Of a stretch of DNA of 64,000 nt, positions 16,779-26,480 are shown one piece after another. The position numbers and the translations under genes are program-made. The notes beneath the pieces were generated by a model. It ran no database searches. It had not been told where the DNA came from and saw only the letters and a list, made by a program, of their open reading frames with translations. Positions within the stretch are counted from its first letter, which is position 1. Each line of letters starts with the position of its first letter. The DNA is from Eubacterium sp. (lineage in GTDB: Bacteria; Bacillota; Clostridia; Oscillospirales; Acutalibacteraceae). The stretch lies in contig JACTVT010000001.1 of assembly GCA_014465955.1 (NCBI GenBank), positions 1 through 64,000 on the forward strand, given 5' to 3'.

Positions 16779-16780
16779 CT

Positions 16781-17650
16781 ATGAAACAAAGAGTTATTAC
16801 GGCAGTAGTTTTACTTTTAATTCTTGCCCTTGTTGTGTGGCAGATTAATACACCGCTTTTCATAGCGGTTATAGCATTCCTTTCAGCCGTAGCGGCAAAT
16901 GAAATTATGAGGTGCGCCAAGGTTGAAAATAAGTTTATTTTAATTGTGGGTACGGCTTTTGCGGCAGTTGTTCCTTTCTTTGCAAGCAGTAAGGTTTTGC
17001 TTCCGCTTGTAAGTGAAGAAATCTGGGGCAGGGTTATTGATTATGTTCCGCCGTCAGCGGCAATTATTCTGCTTGTGTTATCTTTTCTCCTGGCAATGCT
17101 CAAGGGCTATGCCTATACGAAGTTTGAAGATGTGGCAGTGTCCGTCTTTGCAAGCGTGCTTGTGCCTTACGGCTTCTCGGTTCTGCCGAGGCTTCGTGAT
17201 ATGTTTGATATTAACGAGCAGTTCGGCATTTACCTTATTTTCTTCGCTCTTATCTGTGCACTCGGTACAGACAGCGGTGCTCAACTCGGTGGCATGGCAT
17301 TCGGCAAGCATAAAATGAGCCCGAATATCAGCCCGAAAAAGACTGTTGAGGGCGCATTCTGCGGAATTGCATTTTCGGTTCTGCTTAATGCCGTTGCAAT
17401 TCTGCTTTATAATCATTTTGCAAAAGCGGCGCTCGGCAGTTATGAAATAACAATACTTCTTGTTGCAAGCCTGCCGATTTCATTTATGGGTATGATGGGC
17501 GATTTAAGCGCTTCTGTTCTTAAAAGGAACTTCGGCGTAAAGGATTTCGGCAAAATCTTCCCGGGTCACGGCGGTGTTATGGACAGATTTGATTCATCAC
17601 TTTTCACACTGCCGCTTACATATGTTATTGCATTAATCGCATTTTGCTGA
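16781..17650 (+). CDS. cdsA: Phosphatidate cytidylyltransferase
   Basis: Integral membrane enzyme, 289 aa, making CDP-diacylglycerol from phosphatidate and CTP. About eight hydrophobic helices are evident. The family signature is complete near the C-terminus: GDLSASVLKR, then KDFGKIFPGHGG and MDRFDS. It lies two bases after uppS. Confidence 0.96.
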   Translation: MKQRVITAVVLLLILALVVWQINTPLFIAVIAFLSAVAANEIMRCAKVENKFILIVGTAFAAVVPFFASSKVLLPLVSEEIWGRVIDYVPPSAAIILLVLSFLLAMLKGYAYTKFEDVAVSVFASVLVPYGFSVLPRLRDMFDINEQFGIYLIFFALICALGTDSGAQLGGMAFGKHKMSPNISPKKTVEGAFCGIAFSVLLNAVAILLYNHFAKAALGSYEITILLVASLPISFMGMMGDLSASVLKRNFGVKDFGKIFPGHGGVMDRFDSSLFTLPLTYVIALIAFC

Positions 17651-17662
17651 TAAGGAGAAAAT

Positions 17663-18814
17663 ATGAAAAACATTTCTATTCTTGGCTCAACAGGCTCTAT
17701 CGGTACGCAGTCGCTTGATGTTTGCAGAATGCATGGCTACAGCGTTAAATGCCTTACTGCCAATACAAGAGTTGATATAATCGAACAGCAGGTAAGGGAA
17801 TTCAAACCCGAACTTGTCTGTATGATGAATGAAAAATCAGCCGGCGAACTGAAAACAAAAATTGCCGATACAGATACTAAAGTTGTTTGCGGTATGAGCG
17901 GTCTTATTGAATGTGCAACATACGGCGGTGCAGATACCGTGCTGAATTCCGTTGTCGGTATGATTGGTCTTCAGCCAACGCTTGAGGCTATCAAAGCCAA
18001 AAAGACTATTGCACTTGCAAACAAGGAAACGCTTGTGGCAGGCGGTCATCTTGTAACAAATCTTGCAAAAGAATACGGCGTTTCAATTCTGCCTGTTGAC
18101 AGTGAGCATTCTGCAATCTTTCAGGCAATGCAGGGCAGTCCGAGAAAAGAGGCAATTAAAAAGATTATCTTAACTGCATCGGGCGGACCGTTCTTCGGCA
18201 AAACTCTGAAAGAACTTGAAAACGTTACCGCAGCAGATGCTCTGAAGCATCCGAACTGGGACATGGGCGCAAAAATTACCATTGACTCTGCTACGATGAT
18301 GAATAAGGGTCTTGAATTCATTGAGGCAAAATGGCTTTTTGATATGCCGAATGATGATATTGAAATCGTTGTTCATCGTGAATCGGTTGTTCATTCTGCA
18401 ATCGTTTATCAGGATAATTCAATGATTGCCCAACTCGGCGTGCCTGATATGCGAATTCCTATTCAGTATGCTTTAACTTACCCCGAAAGAGAACCGAGCC
18501 CCGTTGCTCCGCTTTCTCTTGCAGATTACGGCAAACTGACGTTTTTTGAACCCGATTATGAAACATTCAAATGCATCAACGTCTGCAAAAATGCCATTGA
18601 AATGGGCGGACTTCACCCTGCTGCCGCAAACGGCGCAAACGAAGAAAGCGTAAAACTTTTTCTCGGTGGTGAAATTAAATTTACCGATATTGCATATCTT
18701 AATGAGGAAGCAATGTTAAAAGCAGACGATAAAAAAGACTTTACACTTGCCGATGTTCTTGAAACAGACAGACTTGCACGTGAGTATGTAAGAACGACAG
18801 TTAAAGGCAAGTGA
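17663..18814 (+). CDS. dxr: 1-deoxy-D-xylulose 5-phosphate reductoisomerase
   Basis: 383 aa, second step of the MEP isoprenoid pathway (DXP to MEP, NADPH-dependent). The NADPH fingerprint GSTGSIGTQ is at residue 7, the metal and substrate residues lie in PVDSEHSA, and the flexible loop region and DSATMMNKGLE are present. An AAGGAG site precedes the start. Together with ispG nearby it shows the organism uses the MEP route. Confidence 0.97.
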   Translation: MKNISILGSTGSIGTQSLDVCRMHGYSVKCLTANTRVDIIEQQVREFKPELVCMMNEKSAGELKTKIADTDTKVVCGMSGLIECATYGGADTVLNSVVGMIGLQPTLEAIKAKKTIALANKETLVAGGHLVTNLAKEYGVSILPVDSEHSAIFQAMQGSPRKEAIKKIILTASGGPFFGKTLKELENVTAADALKHPNWDMGAKITIDSATMMNKGLEFIEAKWLFDMPNDDIEIVVHRESVVHSAIVYQDNSMIAQLGVPDMRIPIQYALTYPEREPSPVAPLSLADYGKLTFFEPDYETFKCINVCKNAIEMGGLHPAAANGANEESVKLFLGGEIKFTDIAYLNEEAMLKADDKKDFTLADVLETDRLAREYVRTTVKGK

Positions 18815-18839
18815 TTATGAATTATTAGGGGCGGATTCG

Positions 18840-19880
18840 GTGATATTTACCACGATATGGAATAAATTATTTCCTATACTTATCGCAATTTTATTTTTTG
18901 AAATTATAATTATTATTCACGAGGGCGGTCATTTTTTTGCCGCAAAATTGATGAAAATCAAGGTTAATGAATTTGCAGTCGGAATGGGGCCTAAAATCTT
19001 TTCTTTCACAAAGGGCGAAACGAAATATTCGCTCCGCTCTATACCGTTCGGCGGCTATTGCGCTATGGAGGGTGAAAGCGAAGATTCCGATGAAGACGGT
19101 TCATTTTCCAAAAAAAGCGTCGGCGCAAGAATGCTTGTTGTTGTAGCAGGCGCAGTTATGAATTTAATACTTGGTTTTATCATCATTTTCTGCCTTATAT
19201 GCAGTCAGGATTTAATCGGTACGCCTACCGTTGCCAAATTCGAGGATAATGCACCGAGTTCACAGTACGGACTTCAGGTGGGTGATGAAATCAGAAGCAT
19301 AGACGGTATGCGTATTTATACTTCAACCGATGTGCAAACGGGTCTTTCACGTTCAAGAGACGGCAAGGTTCAGATGACTGTTTTGAGGGACGGCGAACCC
19401 GTTACGCTTGATATTCAGTTTTCGATGGACGATTATGACGGTATGCCTGTTATTCATATGGATTTCTGGCTGCTCGGTGTTGATAAAACGCCTGCCCGTG
19501 TGATTTCAAACACAGGAAAGGTCTTTGTTTCGTATACAAGAATGGTATTTCTGTCCGTTCACGATTTAATCAGCGGCGTGTATAAAGTGTCCGATTTAAG
19601 CGGACCTGTGGGAGCAGTCAGCGCTGTGTCTGACGCCGTTAAAACGAATGGCTCGTCGGCATTTCGTATGATGGCACTGCTTACCATTAATATAGGGCTT
19701 TTCAATCTGTTCCCGATTCCTGCGCTTGACGGCTGGCGGCTGTTTTTGCTGATAGGAGAGGGCATTACCAAAAAGAAACTTCCGCCGAAATGGGAATACG
19801 CCATAAACGGTATCGGTCTTGCACTGCTGCTTGCTTTAATGGCATTTGTAACCTTTTCGGATATAACAAAATTATTTTAA
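18840..19880 (+). CDS. rseP: Site-2 protease RseP (M50)
   Basis: Intramembrane zinc metalloprotease, 346 aa. The zinc site HEGGH lies in the first helix (about residues 27-31), a PDZ domain spans about 125-200, and the second zinc-ligand motif NLFPIPALDGWR is near residue 290. Translation begins at GTG 18840 behind AGGGGCGG. In Firmicutes it cleaves anti-sigma factors and remnant signal peptides. The usual LDGG is LDGW here, a small variation beside the metal-binding Asp. Confidence 0.95.
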   Translation: MIFTTIWNKLFPILIAILFFEIIIIIHEGGHFFAAKLMKIKVNEFAVGMGPKIFSFTKGETKYSLRSIPFGGYCAMEGESEDSDEDGSFSKKSVGARMLVVVAGAVMNLILGFIIIFCLICSQDLIGTPTVAKFEDNAPSSQYGLQVGDEIRSIDGMRIYTSTDVQTGLSRSRDGKVQMTVLRDGEPVTLDIQFSMDDYDGMPVIHMDFWLLGVDKTPARVISNTGKVFVSYTRMVFLSVHDLISGVYKVSDLSGPVGAVSAVSDAVKTNGSSAFRMMALLTINIGLFNLFPIPALDGWRLFLLIGEGITKKKLPPKWEYAINGIGLALLLALMAFVTFSDITKLF

Positions 19881-19913
19881 TGTTTTAAATAATCTAATTA
19901 AGTGGTGAAAAAT

Positions 19914-20966
19914 ATGATTAACAGAAGAGAAACAAAAAAAATCAAACTCGGCAATACCTTTATCGGCGGTGACGCTCCGATTTTAGTGCAGTCTATGCTC
20001 AACATTCCTGCATCAAATATTGAAGGCTCGGTTGAGCAGGCTAAAGAACTTGCTGCGGCAGGCTGTCAGGTTATCCGCTTTGCAATTCCGAATGAAGATG
20101 CGCTCGATTTGATTGAGCCTATTAAAAATGCAGTTAATGTTCCCCTTGTTGCAGATATTCATTTTGATTACAGACTTGCGCTCGGCGCAGCAGAAAGAGG
20201 CATTGATAAAATCAGAATCAACCCCGGCAATATCGGCGATGAATCACGTGTTAAAGCAGTTGCAGATATGTGCAGGCAAAAGGGACTGCCTATCAGAATA
20301 GGTGTAAACAGCGGCAGTCTTGAAAAAGAAATTCTTGCAAAATACGGTGCGCCGACTCCCGAGGCTATGGTTGAGTCTGCACTTTACCACGCATCTCTTC
20401 TTGAAAAATTTGATTTTGATGATATCGTAATTTCAATTAAATCATCTGATGTTAATACAATGATAAATGCTTATGAACTTGCATCCGAAAAATGCAGTTA
20501 TCCGCTTCATCTCGGTGTAACAGAGGCAGGAACGGAGCGTATGGGAATTATTAAATCCTCTGTCGGCATCGGCTCTCTTTTAACAAGAGGTATAGGCGAC
20601 ACAATCCGTGTAAGCCTGTCTGATAAGCCTGTTAAAGAGGTGTTTGCAGGCTTTGATATTTTAAAGGCAGTCGGTCTTAAAAAGGACTGCCCGTATCTTA
20701 TTTCCTGCCCTACCTGCGGCAGAACAAAGATTGATTTAATCGGTCTTGCAAAGCAGGTTGAAGAAAAATTGCAGGACTGCAAAAAGCCGATAAAGGTTGC
20801 TGTTATGGGCTGTATTGTAAACGGACCGGGTGAAGCAAGAGAGGCTGATATCGGTATCGCAGGCGGCGATGGTAATGGTCTTATATTTAAAAAGGGTAAA
20901 ATCCTCAGAAAAGTGCCCGAAGATAAATTACTTGATGAATTGATGAAAGAGATAGATAAATTATAA
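19914..20966 (+). CDS. ispG: 4-hydroxy-3-methylbut-2-enyl diphosphate synthase
   Basis: IspG/GcpE, about 350 aa. An iron-sulfur enzyme making HMBPP in the MEP pathway. The TIM-barrel N-terminus (VQSMLN, PLVADIHFDYRLA, KIRINPGN) and the cluster ligands in SCPTCGR and MGCIVNGPGEA are all present. The ATG at 19914 is used because the GGTGA site precedes it; the GTG at 19902 lies upstream of that site. Its stop codon overlaps the polC start by one base. Confidence 0.96.
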   Translation: MINRRETKKIKLGNTFIGGDAPILVQSMLNIPASNIEGSVEQAKELAAAGCQVIRFAIPNEDALDLIEPIKNAVNVPLVADIHFDYRLALGAAERGIDKIRINPGNIGDESRVKAVADMCRQKGLPIRIGVNSGSLEKEILAKYGAPTPEAMVESALYHASLLEKFDFDDIVISIKSSDVNTMINAYELASEKCSYPLHLGVTEAGTERMGIIKSSVGIGSLLTRGIGDTIRVSLSDKPVKEVFAGFDILKAVGLKKDCPYLISCPTCGRTKIDLIGLAKQVEEKLQDCKKPIKVAVMGCIVNGPGEAREADIGIAGGDGNGLIFKKGKILRKVPEDKLLDELMKEIDKL

Positions 20967-23900
20967 TGAATTTGTTTAAAGATTATTTTTCCGCATATGT
21001 TGATGCTTTTCAGCTTTCAAGCCTTGAAAACGGGCAGATTGTGCGGTTTGCCGTAAAAAAAGAGGAAAGAGAACTGCTTGTGGTTCTTGCACTTGATGAA
21101 CTTGTTGAATATTCGGTTTTTAAAGCGGCTGAAAACAGCATTAAAAATAATATGAATTTAAAAAAGGCTACTATAAAACCAAGGTACATAAGCAGCCTTT
21201 TTGAAATAAATTACTTCCCGTCTGTTGTGGAATTTGTTAAAAAGAAAAATTCCGCCGCCAATGGTTTTTTTGACGGGGCTGACATAGAATTTAATAATAA
21301 TCGGCTCACGATTAACCTGAAAAAAGGCGGCAAGGATATTTTATCCGTCCAGAAGGTTGATGAAGATATAGAAAATGTTATGCTTGATTTGTTCGGCATT
21401 GATGTCAAGGTTTCTTTTAACGAGGTTGAAACGTTTGATATTGAAAAGGCGGTAAAAGAGGCTGTTGCCGAAAAGCAGGCAGAAGAAAAGAAAATCAAAG
21501 AAGAACATGAAAAGAATGTTAAACACACTCTGCTCGGCAATCTTCCTATTTATATAGATACGGCAAAAACAATTTTCGGCAGAACTATTAAAGAAACGCC
21601 GAAGCCGATGAGCGACGTTAATATTGACGACGGCGTTATAACCGTCTGGGGCGATGTTCTCAAAACAGATGTAAGAGATACCAAAAGGGGCGACAGTAAG
21701 ATTTTTACTTTTGATATTTCCGACTATACCTCGTCTGTAACCTGCAAAATGTTTGATAGCAATAAGGTTATTCAGCCTGTTATTGATAAAATCAGCAATG
21801 CCAAAACACTTATTGTGAAAGGCGGTTATCAGTACGATAAATTTGCCAATGAATTTGTTCTTCGCCCTAATGATATTGCAACTGTTTTGAAATCCGAAAA
21901 AGAAGATAATGCCGATGAAAAGCGAGTAGAACTTCATCTGCATACTTCATTTTCCGATATGGACGGTATGTCATCGCCGAAGTCAATTATCAACCGTGCA
22001 ATTCAGTGGGGTCATAAGGCTATCGCTGTTACCGATCACGGCGTTGTGCAGGCTCTGCCTGAGGCTTACGGCGCGGCAAAAGGCAAGATTAAATTAATCC
22101 TCGGTATGGAGGGTTATGTTGTTGATGATGAAAAATATCCTGATTTTATGGATTTGAAACTTAAAGAATTCAAACGTCATCATATAATTCTGCTTGTAAA
22201 AGAAGATACGTCTATGGACGAGTCTATTCCGAAAGAAGAACGTAAATACGGCAGGAAAAATTTGTATGAACTTATTTCTTCTTCAAATATCAATACATTC
22301 AAGTCACGCCCGCTTATTCCCAAAAGTATGCTTGCTAAAAAGCGTGACGGAATTATTATAGGCTCTGCCTGTGAGCAGGGCGAAATTTATCAAGCTATTT
22401 TAAACGGTGCAAATCACGAGGAACTTTTAAAACTCGCTTCGTTTTATGACTATCTTGAAATTCAGCCAAACGGCAATAATGCATTTATGATTCGCTCTGA
22501 AAGAGATATTCACGAAAATATCCATACCGAGCAGGATTTGATAGACATTAATAAAAAAATTATTGCACTTGCAGATGAACTCGGCAAGCCTGTTGTTGCT
22601 ACAGGCGACGTTCATTTTCTTGACGAAAAGGATTCTAAATTCCGTGCAATTCTTATGGCGTCAAAAGGCTTTGACGATGCCGATAAACAGGCGCCGCTTT
22701 ATTTTAAAACTACAGATGAAATGCTTTCTGATTTTGCGTGGGCAGGCGATAGGGCAAAGGAATTTGTTATTGACAATCCGAATAAAATTGCCGATATGAT
22801 TATGGATAATATTCCGCCTATTCCGCCGGGTACTTTCCAGCCGCATATTGACGGTGCAAATGAAGAACTTACCGAAAAATGCTGGAATATGGCTAAGGAA
22901 TTATACGGTGATCCCGTTCCCGAATATGTTGCAAGTCGACTTCAGCGTGAACTTGATTCTATTATAGGTCACGGCTTCGGCGTACTTTATGTTATCGCGA
23001 AAAGACTTGTTGAGGAAAGCGAGCGAAACGGTTATCTTGTCGGTTCACGAGGCTCCGTAGGCTCTTCGCTTGCCGCTCATTTCGGCGGTATATCTGAGGT
23101 TAATCCGCTTGCACCTCATTATTATTGTAAAAATTGTAAACACAGTGAATTTTTCCTGCACGGTGAATATGGTTCGGGCTTTGATCTTCCGCCTAAAAAC
23201 TGCCCCGAATGCGGTGCACCTATGAAGCGTGACGGTCACGAAATTCCGTTTGAAACGTTCCTTGGATTTGACGGTGATAAAGAGCCTGATATCGACCTTA
23301 ATTTCAGCGGTGAATATCAGTCGCGTTCGCACAGATATACGGAAGAACTTTTCGGCAAGGAATACGTGTTCAAGGCAGGAACAATGGCAACAGTTGCCGA
23401 TCAGACGGCATACGGCTACGTTAAAAAGTATCTTGAAGAAAGAGGCTTAAAGGTTTCCCGTGCCGAGGAGGACAGGCTTACCGCAGGCTGTACAGGCATT
23501 AAGCGAACAACGGGTCAGCATCCCGGCGGTATGGTTGTTGTCCCTGATAAATATACGGTTGAGGATTTCACGCCGATTCAGTATCCGTCAAACGACGCAT
23601 CGAAAGGTACATACACAACGCATTTTGACTTTAAAAATTCACTTCATGATACACTTTTAAAACTTGACGAACTCGGTCATGATAATCCGACGCTTTATAA
23701 ATACCTTGAGGATTCAACGGGTATTCCTGTTATGGATGTTGATTTAAGCGATCCCAAATTATATCAATTGATTACATCAACAGAGCCTATCGGCGTATCG
23801 CCTGAGGATATTGACTGTAATACGGGTACGCTTGCCATTCCCGAAATGGGCACGCCGTTTGTTATCGGCATGCTTGAAGAAGCAAAGCCCAAAACATTTG

Positions 23901-24766
23901 CCGATTTGCTCCAGATTTCGGGTCTGTCACACGGTACTGATGTTTGGCTCGGTAATGCACAGGAATTAATTCAAAACGGCACGTGCACGATTTCGCAGGT
24001 TATCGGCTGCCGTGATGATATTATGACCTATCTTATTCATAAAACAGAAAAATACGAAAGCGAGACAGGTAAAGAATCGCCGCTTTCCAAAAAAGACTGC
24101 TTTAAAATTATGGAGTATACCAGAAAAGGTAAAGCCCCTAAGGAACTTCCTGCTTATGAAGATGCTATGAAGACAGTAGGTGTTGAGCAGTGGTATATTG
24201 ATTCCTGCTATAAAATCAAGTATATGTTTCCTAAGGCACATGCGGCCGCTTATGTTATTGCCGCTTTGAGGCTTGCGTGGTATAAAATTTATTATCCGAT
24301 TCATTTTTATTCGGCATATTTTACCGTTCGAGGCGGTGCGATTGATGCAGTTGCCGCTGTTGAGGGCAAGGCGGCCGTTAAAAAGAAGATGGACGAGTTT
24401 AATGCCAAAAAGAAAAATAATCTGCCGATTACGGCTAAGGAAGAATCAACCTATGTTGTAAATCAGATTGTTATTGAAATGCTCGCAAGGGGCATTGAAT
24501 TTCTGCCCGTTGATATTTATAAGTCCGATTCACGTGTTTACCGTATTGAAGACGGCAAAATCAGACTTCCGTTCTGCGCAATCGACGGTATAGGCGAAAA
24601 CGCTGCCAAGGCTATTGCAGATGCAAGAAATGACGGCGGCGGGGATTTCATTTCCTATGATGATTTAATGGCTCGTGCAGGTATCGGCAGAAGTGTTGTT
24701 GATTCGCTTAAAGAGGCAGGCGCACTCGGCAATATGCCCGAATCGACACAGATTACATTTTTCTGA
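20966..24766 (+). CDS. polC: DNA polymerase III PolC lacking the 3'-5' exonuclease domain
   Basis: Gram-positive replicative polymerase, 1266 aa against about 1430-1440 in Bacillus. Order: N-terminal domain (1 to about 210), OB fold (about 220-315), PHP domain from 320, polymerase core, Cys4 zinc module (CKNC...CPEC, near 720-750) and C-terminal helices. Catalytic Asp775 and Asp777 (PDIDLNF) and the later FDF and LKLDELG motifs are intact. PHP ligands look complete: His324, His326, Asp in SDMD, His in TDHG, Glu382, His405, Cys469, Asp548, His550. Between Glu382 and His405 only about 22 residues remain, where the DEDD exonuclease of about 170-190 residues is normally inserted; no exonuclease motif is found. 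The frame is open and smooth, so this is not a frameshift. Proofreading may come from elsewhere. Confidence 0.95.
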   Translation: MNLFKDYFSAYVDAFQLSSLENGQIVRFAVKKEERELLVVLALDELVEYSVFKAAENSIKNNMNLKKATIKPRYISSLFEINYFPSVVEFVKKKNSAANGFFDGADIEFNNNRLTINLKKGGKDILSVQKVDEDIENVMLDLFGIDVKVSFNEVETFDIEKAVKEAVAEKQAEEKKIKEEHEKNVKHTLLGNLPIYIDTAKTIFGRTIKETPKPMSDVNIDDGVITVWGDVLKTDVRDTKRGDSKIFTFDISDYTSSVTCKMFDSNKVIQPVIDKISNAKTLIVKGGYQYDKFANEFVLRPNDIATVLKSEKEDNADEKRVELHLHTSFSDMDGMSSPKSIINRAIQWGHKAIAVTDHGVVQALPEAYGAAKGKIKLILGMEGYVVDDEKYPDFMDLKLKEFKRHHIILLVKEDTSMDESIPKEERKYGRKNLYELISSSNINTFKSRPLIPKSMLAKKRDGIIIGSACEQGEIYQAILNGANHEELLKLASFYDYLEIQPNGNNAFMIRSERDIHENIHTEQDLIDINKKIIALADELGKPVVATGDVHFLDEKDSKFRAILMASKGFDDADKQAPLYFKTTDEMLSDFAWAGDRAKEFVIDNPNKIADMIMDNIPPIPPGTFQPHIDGANEELTEKCWNMAKELYGDPVPEYVASRLQRELDSIIGHGFGVLYVIAKRLVEESERNGYLVGSRGSVGSSLAAHFGGISEVNPLAPHYYCKNCKHSEFFLHGEYGSGFDLPPKNCPECGAPMKRDGHEIPFETFLGFDGDKEPDIDLNFSGEYQSRSHRYTEELFGKEYVFKAGTMATVADQTAYGYVKKYLEERGLKVSRAEEDRLTAGCTGIKRTTGQHPGGMVVVPDKYTVEDFTPIQYPSNDASKGTYTTHFDFKNSLHDTLLKLDELGHDNPTLYKYLEDSTGIPVMDVDLSDPKLYQLITSTEPIGVSPEDIDCNTGTLAIPEMGTPFVIGMLEEAKPKTFADLLQISGLSHGTDVWLGNAQELIQNGTCTISQVIGCRDDIMTYLIHKTEKYESETGKESPLSKKDCFKIMEYTRKGKAPKELPAYEDAMKTVGVEQWYIDSCYKIKYMFPKAHAAAYVIAALRLAWYKIYYPIHFYSAYFTVRGGAIDAVAAVEGKAAVKKKMDEFNAKKKNNLPITAKEESTYVVNQIVIEMLARGIEFLPVDIYKSDSRVYRIEDGKIRLPFCAIDGIGENAAKAIADARNDGGGDFISYDDLMARAGIGRSVVDSLKEAGALGNMPESTQITFF

Positions 24767-24778
24767 TTTAATTTAGTG

Positions 24779-24807
24779 TTGACATAGTCAATTTATTATG
24801 GTAGCAT
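24779..24807 (+). promoter_or_regulatory. Promoter of the his operon with overlapping palindromes
   Basis: TTGACA (24779-24784), a 17-base spacer and TAGCAT (24802-24807). The perfect inverted repeat TTGACATAGTCAA covers the -35 box. A second one, TGGTA-N6-TACCA (24799-24814), covers the -10 box. Both are candidate repressor sites. Confidence 0.55.
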
Positions 24808-24848
24808 ATTACCACATTAGCACGATAAAGTGAAAGAGGTAATACAGA

Positions 24849-26468
24849 ATGAAAAGATATGCAAAACTGACTCCAGAAGGCAGCAGAGATTTGCTTTTTG
24901 AAGAGTGCGACGATAAAAAGGAAATAGAAACCACACTGTCGTCACTTTATAAAGAAAATAATTACCGTAAGGTAATCACACCTACAATTGAATATTTTGA
25001 TGTTTTTAAAAGCGATAATACAGGCATTGAGGCAGATGAAATGTACAAACTCAGTGACAGTTGGGGCAGAACAACCGTTCTTCGCCCCGATAACACAATG
25101 CCGATTGCCCGTCTTGTTGCAACAAGGCTTACGAAAGAGGATTTTCCCGTAAGGCTTTATTATAACCAGAATATTTTTGTAAGAAATAAGGCGCTTGCAG
25201 GCAGAACAGATGAAATCGCACAAAGCGGTATTGAACTTATCGGTGACGGTTCACTTGATGCAGACCTTGAGGCTGTTTCAATGGCGGTTGAGGCACTTAA
25301 AAGGGTTAAAATCAATTCCTTTAAAATTGAAATCGGTCACGCAGGCTTTTTCAATGCCGTGCTGGGTAATATGAATATCAGTTCTACCGAAAGAGCGGAT
25401 ATCTGCAATCTGATTGAGGGTAAGAATTATTCGACTTTGAGCGATTTGCTCAATAAAATAGGCGAAACGGCTGAAACGGCCGTTCTTCACCGCCTGCCGA
25501 GGCTGTTCGGCGGTGTTGAGGTGCTTGATGAGGCTAAAATACTTTATCGTAATGATGAGTCGGACAAGGCACTTGATTATCTTAAAACCGTTTATGAAAA
25601 ACTGCAGGCAATGGGTATTGCCGATTGTGTAATGATAGATTTAGGACTTGTAAACCGCTCAAATTATTACACAGGCATTATTTTCAGAGGTTATGCCGAA
25701 GGCTCGGGACTTACTGTTCTTACAGGCGGAAGATATGATAATCTGATTTCCGAATTCGGTCTTGATGCGCCTGCCATCGGCTTCGGTGTTGATGTTACGG
25801 CGCTTACAAACGTTATTAATGAAGTAATCAATGTTGAGCGCCCGATAAGAATTGCTCTTACAAAAGGCAGACTTGAAAAAAGTTCTGTATCACTTTTCAA
25901 AAAAATGGGTCTTGATACAACAGAACTTGAAAATAAAGGCAGACGGCTTATTCTTCCTGTAGGCAAATATGAGGCAGTCCTTTCCAAAGCGCCTGATGTA
26001 ATTACTTATGTTGAGCACGGTGTGTGTGATATAGGCGTTGTCGGCAAAGATACGATTGTTGAGCACGGCAGTTCGTTTTATGAGGTTATTGACCTGAATA
26101 TAGGCAAATGCAGATTTGCGCTTGCCTGCCCGAAGGGTACTGATTTCTTTTCGGGTCATAAGCGCAAAACAGTTGCATCAAAATATCCTAAGGTTGCAAA
26201 AGAATTTTTCAAATCAAAGGGTATGGATGTTGATATTATCAAAATTGAGGGCAGTGTGGAACTTGCTCCGCTTTTGGGACTTGCAGACGGTATTGTTGAT
26301 ATTGTTGAAACAGGTTCAACACTTAAAGAAAACGGGCTTGAGGTCGTTGAAGAAATTCTGCCGATTTCAGCCAGAGTTATCGTAAATATGGCTTCAATGA
26401 AACTCAGAAAAGATGAAATTGAGGCATTACTTGCCGATATGGAAAAGGCAAGCAAATCGGAAATGTGA
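24849..26468 (+). CDS. hisZG: HisZ-HisG fusion: ATP phosphoribosyltransferase
   Basis: A 539-aa fusion carrying both halves of the short-form ATP phosphoribosyltransferase, the first enzyme of histidine synthesis. Residues 1 to about 330 are HisZ, the histidyl-tRNA-synthetase-like regulatory part: LTPEGSRDLL, motif-2-like VLRPDNTMPIAR, and YYTGIIF with the class-II motif 3-like TGGRYDNL. Residues about 331-539 are short-form HisG: IRIALTKGRL, then DIGVVGKDT and the phosphate loop DIVETGSTL. In most bacteria these are separate genes that form a hetero-octamer; the fusion fixes their ratio. An AGAGG site precedes the ATG. Confidence 0.93.
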   Translation: MKRYAKLTPEGSRDLLFEECDDKKEIETTLSSLYKENNYRKVITPTIEYFDVFKSDNTGIEADEMYKLSDSWGRTTVLRPDNTMPIARLVATRLTKEDFPVRLYYNQNIFVRNKALAGRTDEIAQSGIELIGDGSLDADLEAVSMAVEALKRVKINSFKIEIGHAGFFNAVLGNMNISSTERADICNLIEGKNYSTLSDLLNKIGETAETAVLHRLPRLFGGVEVLDEAKILYRNDESDKALDYLKTVYEKLQAMGIADCVMIDLGLVNRSNYYTGIIFRGYAEGSGLTVLTGGRYDNLISEFGLDAPAIGFGVDVTALTNVINEVINVERPIRIALTKGRLEKSSVSLFKKMGLDTTELENKGRRLILPVGKYEAVLSKAPDVITYVEHGVCDIGVVGKDTIVEHGSSFYEVIDLNIGKCRFALACPKGTDFFSGHKRKTVASKYPKVAKEFFKSKGMDVDIIKIEGSVELAPLLGLADGIVDIVETGSTLKENGLEVVEEILPISARVIVNMASMKLRKDEIEALLADMEKASKSEM

Positions 26469-26480
26469 TGAGGTGTAACG

